Below the pieces are notes generated by a model that worked only from the letters and a program-made list of their open reading frames with translations, was not told the origin of the DNA and did no database searches. Positions 34,270 through 51,052 of a stretch of DNA of 64,000 nt are shown here, piece by piece. Position 1 is the first letter of the stretch, and every line of letters starts with the position of its first letter. Origin of the DNA: Zygnema circumcarinatum (taxonomy: Eukaryota; Streptophyta; Zygnematophyceae; Zygnematales; Zygnemataceae); contig CM074813.1 in the NCBI GenBank assembly GCA_037447605.1, positions 1,702,397 to 1,766,396 on the forward strand, read 5' to 3'. The position numbers and the translations under genes were made by a program.

Positions 34270-35040
34270 CGCGCGCTGCGGGGATCAGGGTTCAGGGCTC
34301 AGGGTTTAGGGCTTAGGGTTCAGGGCTCAGGCTTTCAGGGCTCAGGTTTTCAGGGCTCAGGGCTCAGGACTCAGGGCTCAGAGTTCAGGGTTCAGGCTTT
34401 CAGGGCTCAGGGTTCAGGGCTTCTTGAATCTGCCGTTTACAATGAGAGTTTAGGGTTCCAAGGTCAAGGGTGCAGGGTTCAGGGCCTCGCGGTGCGGTGC
34501 GGTCCAGGCCGCAGCCATCCTCCCCTCCCCCTTCCGCCCCACGCAGAGCGCGCGCCTCCAGACGGCTGCCACGTGTCGCTCCCTCCGAGGGCTGGCACGT
34601 GTCACCCGTCGCCTCGAGGTCTGTCTCGGCCTGGACCCGTCCAGTCTAGTCCGCGTCCGTCCGCGTCCGTCCGTACAGACACATATATCCGTACACATAT
34701 CCGTACAAACGCCCGCCAGCTGACGAGTCGCAGCGCAGCGCGGCGCCTGCGAGCGGACGGGCTGTGGTTATGACGTCATCTGCGCTTGCTGCTGACGTAG
34801 TGGATGGTGCGGTACGGCGCGACCTGCCCCCCCGGCCGAGTTTGTACGGACGAACAAAAGCAGGTGCTGGCTGGACCGGCTCGTGCGTCCATCGGGCCCG
34901 GTCGGTGTTCACATGAAATTCGATGGCATTCAATGGCCTTCACCATCACGATACAAAAGATGCACCATCCCCAGCGGACATGCATGGACACATACATACA
35001 CATGCCATGGCCGCATGACCATGGCGAGTAAGTACTATGG
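34270..35040. other. spacer with degenerate telomere-like repeat and GTAC cluster
   Basis: 34276-34480 is a run of GGGTTCAGGG/GGGCTCAGGG/GGGTTTAGGG variants. 34650-34720 holds several CCGTAC/CGTCCG units. The remainder shows no gene; overlapping open frames on both strands are unsupported. Confidence 0.55.
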
Positions 35041-38156
<3,116 letters not shown>

Positions 38157-39376
38157 GGCCGCCGCCTCCTCCTCCGTCCTGAACCCCGGCCCAGCCTTAA
38201 ACCCCGCCGCTGCTCCCCTGAACCCTAAACCCTAAACCCTACACCCTGAACCCTAAACCCTAAACCCTCAACCCTATACCCTAAACCCTCAACCCTAAAT
38301 CCTCAACCCTCGACCCTAAACCCTGAACCCTAAACCCTGAAGCGTCTCTCTTTTCGGCTGGGAAGGAAAAAGAAGCCAAGGAAACCACGAGGGGAGCATG
38401 GGTCTCATCCTACCGTACATCTGTTTAGTACAGTACGGTACAGTAAAAATAACTGAACAGAACGGAGGTTCTATGCGTTCAGAGGGGTTCCAACATAGAA
38501 CGTGTTGCCCGCAAACAAGAGTGTGAATTCAAAACGGCGAGAGAGGCTAACCTCTATCGAGATTGAGAAGCCCCAAATGTTACCACAAAAATTTAAAGAC
38601 CAAAATGACGGAATTACTAACTGAAGCGAATGAATGGGCCCTCAAAATCTCAACTTCCTTTTAAATTTGAAAACTGTAAAAGGTCCATTTCTTCAAGGTT
38701 CAAGAAAAGCTGAAATCGGTTTGGTTTCATGGATGGGATCCTTTCCGTGATTTGGGCTTTAGGTCAAAAGTTTTTGGTATCAAATTTTCGAGTGCAGGGC
38801 CGCCGGATTTGGGGTACTTTCAGAGACAGATGTTGCGCAATCCTGGAGGAGGCCCGTTCACAAAATTGAGTCCTCGACAGTTTTAGGGTTCAGGGTCGAG
38901 GGGTTTGAAGCTGGCTTTTTCCAGACATTGGAATTGCACTTTTTGTAAGCAAGTTGAAGGTTTGGTGTGCACGAGGGGAGGGCTGTAATGGAATTAAACC
39001 CTTTTGGTGACTCGAAATTCGGAGCAGTGAATGCTTTGCTTGCTCCACCCTTCATGTGGAGATCACACGAAATTAGAATGCTGCGGTTGTGAATACTGTT
39101 TCAACATACGCATTCAAACAATGAAATTCTCAAAAAAATACAATTGGGCAAGCAAGGCCAGTGAGCTGATGCAAAAGAACGCGCTTTGCATCAACCGCTG
39201 CGGCTTGTGCCGTCGCGGAGTGGCGAAAAGCTCGAAAATTCTTTCCTTTTTTTTGGGGCCCCACGGAACTTCAACGGAAGTCGAGGAATCTGACGCAGAC
39301 GCCCATTTGAAAACCCAAAATCCTAAACCCTAAACCCTAAACTCTGAAACCCTAATCAACTGGCCGGCAATCCGCC
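38157..39376. promoter_or_regulatory. shared divergent region, SDG40-like / steroid reductase-like
   Basis: 1.2 kb between two outward-facing starts. Dense CCCTAAA/CCCTGAA repeats at 38216-38345 lie beside the SDG40-like start, and three AACCCTAAA-type boxes at about 39320-39350 lie just 25-55 bp before the + strand ATG. A T8GGGG motif is at 39247-39258. GTACAGTACGGTACAG at about 38431-38446 is a GTAC cluster. The middle (38460-39000) holds nothing I recognise. Confidence 0.5.
38216..38345. repeat. interstitial telomere-like repeat (CCCTAAA)n
   Basis: At least 16 imperfect 7-8-bp units of CCCTAAA, CCCTGAA, CCCTCAA and CCCTACA in one orientation; the commonest unit is the Arabidopsis-type telomere heptamer. 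Confidence 0.9.
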
Positions 39377-40915
39377 ATGGACGCGCCCTCGCCATGGCCC
39401 CTCTGGCTCGCCGCCTTCAACTTCGCCGTCGCCGCCATGTTCGTCAGCGCGGCCGTGACAGCTGTCGCCGTTTCGTTCATCGTGGCGCCCTACGGCCGCC
39501 ACGTGGCGCCCGGATGGGGCCCCTCCATTCCCGCACGGGTGGGCTGGGCCGCCATGGAGAGCCCCTCGCTCTTCTTCTTCGCCTGGATCTGCTTCTTCCG
39601 CAGCAGCCATGGCTGGGAGCTGGAACGTGCCGCCATGGCTGCGATCTTCTTGCTTCACTACGGGCAGAGGGTGGTCCTCTACCCCTTGCGGATGCGAGGG
39701 AGAGATAAGAAGATGCCGCTTCTTGTGGCGGCGCTCGCCTTCGCATTCAACGTGCATAACTCCTTCATTCAAGGCAGCCAGTTAGTACCTGCGGCCCGGC
39801 TCAGGGTTTGGGTGTAGAGGTCAGGGTCAGGGTCAGGGTGGAGTTAGGGTTAGGGTTAGGGTTGATGATCTCGGATTGAATACCAAGGTTTAAAGTTTAT
39901 GGTTTAGGGTTTCGGGTTTAGGGTTTAAGGTTTAGGGTGTAAGGGTCAGGGGCAGGAGAGAGATTGGGCTTCGGCTTGGGGTTGAGGGTTCAGAGTTGAG
40001 TGTGTCAGGTTTGAGACTTCAGGGTTCAGGATTCGAGTTTAGGGTCGATGGGTCTAGGGATTTAGTTTTCGGTGATCATTAACCAGGGTTACGAATTTGT
40101 CAGTAGGCTCATGATTTTTAGGGTTTAGGATTTTTTAACTTGGCTTTTAGACTGGGTCCAAGTGTCAGGGTTCAACACTATGGTTAAGTTTATAAGTTAT
40201 AGCTTCGACTAAGGCACCAGGGTCAAGGTTTAACTTTGAGAGGGAAGCAGCAGAGGTTGCCAGGAAGAAACGTATCCCTCCCAGTGTTAGAAAAGACAAG
40301 AATGACAAAAAAATAACCTAATATAAACTAAAAACTAAACCCCTATAAAGACGGGTGCGTTTCATTGAGATTAGTCGAATCAGCAGTGTCGCTACACGAG
40401 CAATGTCCTAATTGACCTAAAAAAAAAAAAAAAAAAAGCCAGTCTGACAAGATATTTCAAAACATAGTGTTCCATGTTCCGAACCGGGTGACATCGAGGG
40501 GTCTAAACCGGGTCTATTTCCATGTGTTTACAGGATCGGTCAATTTGGGAACTACTCCTCAAACTGGACCTCTCAACCCTGCTTTCAGTTCGGTTCCGTC
40601 CTTTTCTTAATCGGGTTCTGCATTAACGTTTGGAGCGATTCCATCTTGATTCAACTCCGCGATGATGCTGGCCCCAACGAGTACAGAATTCCGCGCGGCT
40701 TTTTGTTCGACTTTGTGAGCTGCCCGAACTACTTTGGAGAAATGATGGAGTGGCTCGCCTGGGCGCTTCTGACGTGGTCTTGGGCGGGCTTAGGGTTCTT
40801 CATATACACCGCTGCGAATCTCGTTCCAAGGGCACTCGCGAACCGTCGCTGGTATGTCAAAAAATTTGAAAACTATCCGTCCTCAAGACGAGCAATCATT
40901 CCGTTTTTGTTATAG
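39377..40915 (+). CDS. steroid 5-alpha-reductase-like protein (DET2/SRD5A family)
   Basis: Membrane-bound NADPH-dependent 3-oxo-5-alpha-steroid 4-dehydrogenase family; the true substrate (sterol, fatty-enoyl or polyprenol) cannot be told from sequence alone. Two exons, 39377-39780 and 40534-40915 (786 nt, 261 aa, stop TAG 40913-40915), joined as CA|G ATC at a GTTAGT donor. Shared family features in order: N-terminal helix (AAFNFAVAAMFVSAAVTAVA), YGRHVAPGWGPSIPARVGWA with the conserved Glu in AAMESPSLFF, LLHYGQRVVLYPLRMRG, then IGFCINVWSDSILIQLRDDA, EYRIPRGFLFDFVSCPNYFG, EMMEWLAWALLTWS, and the C-terminal WYVKKFENYP...RRAIIPFLL typical of the reductase domain. Length is right for a complete protein. 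The ATG is in GCCATGG context. The 753-bp intron holds telomere-like repeat. Confidence 0.92.
39799..40160. repeat. telomere-like GGGTTTAGGG repeats in reductase intron
   Basis: Degenerate TTAGGG, TTTAGGG and GGGTCA units, best at 39820-39865 and 39900-39945, fading to the right. Orientation is opposite to the block at 38216-38345. Confidence 0.75.
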
Positions 40916-41960
40916 GTCCACCTTTATTTTATTTGAAGCTTTTTAGGGTTTGAGGTTTTGAGGTACAAGGCCTTCGAAATTCCAGAGTAAACTAAGTTAT
41001 TAGGTTCTGAGATTGTCGCTTGTACAGGTGGTGGTGTACTTCTGCACAAAAAGAAATCTCTTTTTCTCTTTTTTGTAACAGTTTTTCTAAGTCTTATCTG
41101 CCAATCCCCGTTACCAGCACATCACTTTCAGTTACATCACTTGAAAAGTATGTTGCTAGTATCAACCACCTCACCACACCTTCAGCCAAACAAATCAGCC
41201 CACAAACACGGAACCCGTGCAAGAAATCCTACTCATGGAAACACAGACATGTCCATCTCCATGTGCACAAATACATAAAGAATTTTGGCTGCCCTGCAAC
41301 ACGGGTGCCTCGAAATTCCAAAGCGTCCAATAGTATTTATCCTAGAAAGCATGGCAGACTCAAGTCCTCGAGAAAAAGCTTGCATGTAAACAACAAGAAC
41401 CCTTCATGCAAACCAAAAAGCGAATATGGAAATGCGTCATACTTATTTAGTTATTGGTATGTTGTTGCAATGTCGAACAGCATGACAAACCCATACGAAA
41501 TAAAGCCCCTACTATACTCTGCACCACAAAGCCTTCAACTCAACACCCTCACAAGACAGCCCTCAGCCTAAAGCCCTTTTCCTACACGCCCTGCAATATA
41601 CTCCATCCACAAATGCCCCTTTCATATCTGTACAAAACTAGACGTATATTTATATATATATATATGTATGTGTATGTAAGTTTAACTGTACATCTGTCAG
41701 GGCCCACGCTACCATTAAAGTAGGCAATTTACAGAGATTGGAGGTTTCAGGTACGAGTCACAGCTCCAACGCTAATCTCCGTCCTTCATGCCCTTGAGGA
41801 AGAACCCTTCTCCTTAAAATGGAACGCGAAGAGACAATAGACACCCTCCCTCCTCTGCCAGCTGTCTGGATAGAAGCCCGCCTCCTTCAATATGTGGGCT
41901 CAGCATGGGTGAGAGTATGTATGCAGTCCGCATGGTTTCCCCTCAACCCTAAAACATTGC
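40916..41960. other. convergent intergenic region
   Basis: Between the reductase stop (+) and the zinc-finger gene stop (-). The 183-codon open frame 41020-41571 has no family resemblance and a Ser/Lys/Asn-rich composition unlike the real exons here, so it is not called. A TATATATATATATGTATGTG stretch lies at 41648-41678. Confidence 0.5.
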
Positions 41961-45942
<3,982 letters not shown>

Positions 45943-47340
45943 GATGTAACTCACATCCACATTCACATGAAGAAAATAAACGTTCTACTATCCGCTCTGC
46001 TGCTTCAATTTTTTTTTTTGTAGAAATGGCAATGGAAAGAACGTCACTGAAGGTTCTGGAAGGTGCGTTTAGACAGCCGGTTCTTGTGGGTATGAGAGCA
46101 ATACCTGTATACAGGCGAGTGGAAAGACGGTTCAGGAAGCAAGAGAGGAACGGAGCGGGTGCGAGAATGGGTGAGGGATCCGAGGAGGGGAGAGAGAGGG
46201 AAAAGGGTAAGAGACAGGGAGCAAGAGAGGTGGAGACAGGCAGGGAGAGAAAGATTAGGAGAGAGCGTAAGAGGGAGGATAGAAGAGCGAAGAAGAAAGC
46301 GCCATGGACAGAGACGGGCAAGGAGAGGGCGCGAGTGCGAGAGAGAAAAGGGGTGAAGGAGGGAAGGAAAAAAAAAAAATCCTTAGAAATCAGGCCACGT
46401 TGTGGATGAAAAACATCAACAGATCATTAAAACAGATATTTTCTCAATTTCGGTGAATGCAAAAAACGGTTCCAAGGCACTTTTCAGACATGTGTGACAT
46501 ACGTTTCTCTCGGTCTAATAAAACTCCACTTCTGACTTAATAGAATAAACAGTGTTTAATCATTCGTTCTAAGGGGGCGGATTAACAGAAGCTTCTATGA
46601 CATTGCCATAGGAGGGTATCTAAGTTTTACTAAGGGTTTGTCAGTTTTCTGATCTTAATATTTCTAAGGCCCTGAGGGGAGTTTCAGGCATTCTAGGTAC
46701 CTTAAAGATAAGAGATTGAGGGATCAGAGGACTTTTAAACAGAATCCTACTCTTGAAACGTGCAACGAATAATAGCTATCATGCTTACTACAATATTTCT
46801 AAAATTGTTTCAGATGTTATGTAATCCATGCATTCCTTCGTCATATTATAATGCTGAACACGCATGTCAACTGGCACACTTACTCTATGTCCAAGAAGCA
46901 GATTCCTGGAGGAGCCAGAGCGTCCAGAGCTTTTAAAAAACAACGCGCTTTGACACGATATAAAGCAGCGCATCTCTCTAAAAAAATCACAGAACGAAAA
47001 GATAGACGTCGTTCCAGATCCTGCGGCGGAAGGAAGGAGGAGAGACGCAGCAGCCATGGATACTTCCTCCTTGAATAAGAGCATCTCTTGAAGAGATGGC
47101 CACCAAGCCACAAACCCTAACCCTAACTCCTTCACAGCTGCGCCCTCGCCCTCGCCCTCGGCCTCCTTCCTGCACGCCCTTCTCGCCCTCGACCAACGAA
47201 CGGCGCCAAACGTTCCAGGAAGGGGGAAGCGCCTTTCTGCTTTCAACTTCCAACTGTACGGACAGAGGAGGACCCTCGAGTCGTACGCACCGTGTCGTAC
47301 GGAAACACACAGTACGGAAATGTTTGATATGTACGGCCAT
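45943..47340. other. region without recognised gene, left edge of repeat island
   Basis: Purine-rich at 46140-46380, then ordinary sequence. Open frames at 46788-47438 (-) and 46851-47078 (+) are mutually antisense and unrecognised. 47234-47335 has five GTACG/CGTAC units in about 100 bp, two as TCGTACG. Confidence 0.5.
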
Positions 47341-47349
47341 CCTCCTCTC

Positions 47350-48310
47350 CGCCGTTGGATAGCGTTAGATCCAACGGTCTGGATATGTATAATCGAACGG
47401 CCATTCCCTCCCTCCCATGAGGCTATCCTACGGTCCATGTTTCACGGGAGCCCACGTGGTACGGTAACTCCGACACCGTCTGAATTCTAGCCCGTGACTA
47501 TCCAACGGTCTGGATGTTCCTTTAGTCCACCACGTGGCATATCCAACTGCCCTTACTCGAAATCCAGCACGTGATTCCACGTGGCATATTCAACGACCTT
47601 CTTCCCGGAGTCTAGTACGCAGAAATCCAACGGCTTGAATATCCCGGTTGTCGACGTGGCATATCCAACGGTGGGAATTCAGCAAAAAATCTCGCAAACC
47701 ATTGCTATCCAACGGCTTGAATCTTTCAGGCATTTCAGACGTGGCGCATCGACTGACGGTAGCGACAATTTTCCCAAACTCTGGCACTCGAATATCCGAC
47801 GGACTGTATCCATCCCAATGTCGCCGTGGCAGATCCAACGGTCATTATCTCAGAATCGGCCACTCCGCCATCGAACGGTCCGAATCTCAATTGTTCCTGC
47901 GTGGCATATCCAACGGCCAAATTTTCAGAGACTCGAAAGTGGATATCGAGCGGCCCGATTACCACACGTGTCCACGCGACATATCCAACGGCCATACCGA
48001 AAAAAAAAAAAATCACGAAATCTCGCAATTGGTTATCCAACGGTCAGTTTGTAACTTACTCCCACGTGGCATGCCTATCTAGCGGTCAGATTGCCACGCA
48101 TGTATGTATGGCCTCATGGCATGTCCAACGGCCACCTTCCCGAAATCTCGCATGATGGACGGCCGTTGGATCTGGCCGTCAACGCCGTTAGATGGCCCGC
48201 TGGGCGCGTTCACGGCGGGCCGTTAGGTGTTCGCGCAGTCGCGGGTGGCCGTTGGATGCGCGCACGGGACAGTGCAGTCGTCGGTGCAGCGGCGCGTGGC
48301 CGTCGATTCG
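47350..48310. repeat. array of G-box plus ATCCAACGG units
   Basis: Ten exact CCAACGG copies in one orientation (from 47371 to 48125), interleaved with about eight one- or two-base variants, mostly in the context TATCCAACGGYC. About every 80 bp the unit is preceded by CCACGTGGCAT (G-box core) or a close variant. At the left border two copies form a perfect 9-bp-arm palindrome, CCGTTGGAT-8 nt-ATCCAACGG (47352-47377); from 48160 rightward the motif flips orientation (CCGTTGGAT at 48162, CCGTTAG and CCGTTGG to 48255). Confidence 0.9.
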
Positions 48311-48362
48311 CGTCCACGATGCGCAACACGGCGAGCTTTTTGGTGTGAAGGATGTGGCATTA

Positions 48363-49841
48363 GGGCGTGTCAGACTTAACAAAATGTTACGAATATCGAG
48401 TTTTTAGTAGGGTAGTGATATTTCCACCCCTTTTTTGGATCCAAACACCCCTTCCCGGCCGGGCAGATTTCAAAAGGGATTAAAAACGGAAAATGCTATT
48501 TTCACACCTTTTTGGAATCGATACCCACCTTCTTCCGTCGGCTGATTTTATCTTTGCTAACCAAGGAAAATGATACCCCGTCACCGCATTTTGAATACTG
48601 TATCCCGCCTCCCTGAATTTTTTTTTTGAGGGAAAGAAATATCTGCCTGCCCGAATCCGCTCGGAGCGGAAGATCCGTCCGCCACGAGATCGTTCGCTGG
48701 TGTCCGTCCTTCACACGTGCGTGTCAATCGCATCTGTCGATTTCCCTCGCAGATCGCACCACTGCAGGTCACCGTTCGATCTGCTGCCGGGCTCGATCTT
48801 ATCGAATGGAAACCGCCCACGAGTCCCGCCAAAGCCGGATCGCACGCGCGAGTGCGCTGCCACGTGTTAAATTTTTGACGTGAAAAACTTTGATTGGTCC
48901 AAGCTCTCAATGTACGAAATATTGGGTTCCTCAAAGTTGCGACCGTACGAAATTTGTACGGACAACTTTTTGAGACGACTTTGGCGGGATACGTGGGCAC
49001 CTGCCATTCGCTGTGACCGAGCCCTCCTGCAGAGCAAATAGTGATCTGCAATGTTGCGATCTGCGAGGGAATCGACGGCTGCGATTGGCCGCACGCGTGA
49101 AAAAAAATTCAGGTAGGCGGGATATTCAAAATGGGGTGACGGGTTATTTCCTTGTTTCACAAAAATAAAATCTGCCGATGGAGGGTGGGTATCGATTCCA
49201 AAAAGGTGTGAAAAAAGCATTTTCCGTTTTTAATCCTTTTTGAAATCTGCCCGGCCGGGAAGGGGTGTTTGGATCCAAAAAAGGGGTGGAAATATCACTA
49301 CCCTTTTAGTATTACGAGAATCGAGGTTACTAAGTACTAAAAATCATCGCGCCCCCGAACCTAAACCGAACCGAACGGAAGTCAACTGTACTAAGTCAAC
49401 GGGTCAACGTTGCGAAGATTGACCCGTGGGGTTTACTGAAATTGCATTTCTTCGCACGATTTTGTTCGCACCCAAAAGAGGCGCCGAAATGGACGTGCGA
49501 AGAAAATACTGGCGAGAATCGCGTCAACGTGACGTCATGGTTGTTTTCCCGGCTTCCCGCCCGCGCCCGCGCCCGCCCGTGACGCGCAACACGACACAAC
49601 GACAAGCGGTCTCCGCGCGCCGCGCCGGCGCTGGTTCTAAGTCTGAGGGCCCCGCGCGAGGGCGAAGTTGCGAAGACGGCGTTTGGAGAAGTGCGAAGAC
49701 GGAGATCGCGGAGTGCGAACAGGACCGCGCCGCGAGTGCGAAAAACTAGGCTCGGGAATTTTAGTTTTACTGACGTTGACTCGAAATGTTACGAATATCG
49801 AGTTTTTAGTATTACGAGAATTTTTTAAGTCTGACACGCCC
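48363..49841. mobile_element. non-autonomous TA-flanked inverted-repeat transposon (outer element)
   Basis: Termini GGGCGTGTCAGACTTAA and its reverse complement, each followed by the dinucleotide TA in the host (48361-48362 and 49842-49843). A subterminal stretch, ATGTTACGAATATCGAGTTT, occurs in direct orientation near both ends. No transposase open frame. Excluding the insertion at 48410-49303 and one copy of its 8-bp duplication, the element is about 577 bp. TA duplication fits Tc1/mariner-like families, but the transposase source is unknown. Confidence 0.88.
48410..49303. mobile_element. 894-bp foldback/MITE element with 8-bp target duplication (nested)
   Basis: Inserted in the outer element. 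Termini are GGGTAGTGATATTTCCACCC and its reverse complement; the first 130 bp or so of each arm are nearly identical (few mismatches), and recognisable inverted homology continues to about 48840 on the left and 48990 on the right, so the element is mostly one hairpin with a unique core of about 140 bp. Exact flanking duplication TTTTAGTA at 48402-48409 and 49304-49311. An 8-bp duplication suggests hAT-type transposase; no coding region is present. Confidence 0.93.
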
Positions 49842-49843
49842 TA

Positions 49844-50379
49844 TTGGTCTCACGATGGCGATGATGCCATCAAATGTACATGGACAAAATCAGCATGGGG
49901 AACCACGAGGAACTGGTCGCAAAGGACCTAAGGAAAAAAGAAAAAAAAGCTCGGAGCGGAAAGCTACGCCTAGGTCCAACAACGCTTCAAGCCCTCCCTC
50001 GAAGCAGCCGCGAAGGAAAAGATAGATTTTGGTAGTTTTGTCGTGAAGGACTGTCGGATGTTTGCGCAGTGGCAGCCGCTGGATGCTGCCGTGCATCACC
50101 TACATTATTCACACTTCACAATTCGCCAAGTAGATGATCAAAGCTCGACTGGAAGTGGTTCTCACATGCTCATGTTCAACGCCATACGGTAGCTGCGCGC
50201 CATATCATTCTTCGCAGCTTCAAGTGTTTTGGGACTTGTTCCTGCTCGACACGCTCCGCAAACAACTGTCTTGCGGTGTCGGCGCACACTAGAAATCATC
50301 TAGACACGACAGGCGCCGACCTACACTTAGGGAGGACACGGCTGATACAGCACTGCCCGGCCATTCATTCTGTCTACAC
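49844..50379. other. spacer between transposon copies
   Basis: No gene recognised. Short open frames lack any family resemblance. Confidence 0.5.
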
Positions 50380-50381
50380 TA

Positions 50382-50538
50382 GGGGGTGTCAGACTTAACA
50401 AAATCTTACGAAAAGCGTTACGAAAAAAAAGGTTACGAAAGTACTCCGCCGCAGGAGGATCGCGATTATACTGGAGTACTCGTTCTGATGTCAAACTTAC
50501 GAACACGCGTACTGAAATTTTTTAAGTCTGACACCCCC
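50382..50538. mobile_element. 157-bp solo copy related to the outer element
   Basis: Termini GGGGGTGTCAGACTTAA and the exact reverse complement, flanked by TA on each side (50380-50381 and 50539-50540). Internal TTACGAA-type subterminal repeats match those of the element at 48363-49841. Non-coding. Confidence 0.92.
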
Positions 50539-50540
50539 TA

Positions 50541-51052
50541 CTTGAATGAAATCACAGAACACGGGTGACGGATTCCAAGCATCACGTGCTGACAATTTCT
50601 TCAGCATCCTGCTGATGTCACGGCCAATACACACCCGGTTTGCGTTTGCGATTAAAAGCAGGAAGCCCTCTGGCCTACTGCTGCTCGAACGCAAGTCCTG
50701 CGACGTTGCAGAACGCTGCCTGCCTGACTATGGGTCTTCTCCACTGGTAGCTCCAGTCAAGCATCTCTCTATGACAATAAGCGTATGCGGCGAATTACCG
50801 TTGGAAGATGCTCGACTATGATTCGCAATGGAGAAAAGCCCCACACTATGTGAAACAATGAACAATGCAAAGCCAACAACCCCAACACGGCAATGTCCAC
50901 TGTTATGAGTCGAATGGATCTGTATTTTTTCATATCCTTTCAGCAGTTTCATTCAATATACACTTGGAATTGAAGCGGGCCATAAATAAGGAGCTCGGTG
51001 GCTTAAACATATTTATTCAACATTGAACCTCGAGCATAAGTCCCCATCGGCC
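50541..51052. other. 3' flank of UROD, no gene recognised
   Basis: The open frame at 50546-50821 has no recognised relatives. AATAAATAAGG-like AT-rich sequence near 50983-51015 may include the polyadenylation region of the minus-strand UROD gene. Confidence 0.45.

Noticed and set aside
34450-34560. Extra first exon (MAAAWTAPHREALNP) for the coiled-coil gene at 33.1 kb
   Set aside because: No donor before its stop codon, and it falls in the telomere-like repeat.
38216-38345. A true chromosome end
   Set aside because: The CCCTAAA units are degenerate, internal and flanked by genes on both sides.
41020-41571. 183-codon plus-strand open frame
   Set aside because: No family resemblance, composition unlike neighbouring exons, lies in a convergent 3' region.
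46788-47438. 216-codon minus-strand open frame and antisense partners
   Set aside because: Competing frames on both strands, no recognisable motif, and it runs into the repeat island.
47350-48310. CRISPR-like array
   Set aside because: The repeats are short and degenerate with irregular spacing, and the genome is nuclear and intron-bearing.
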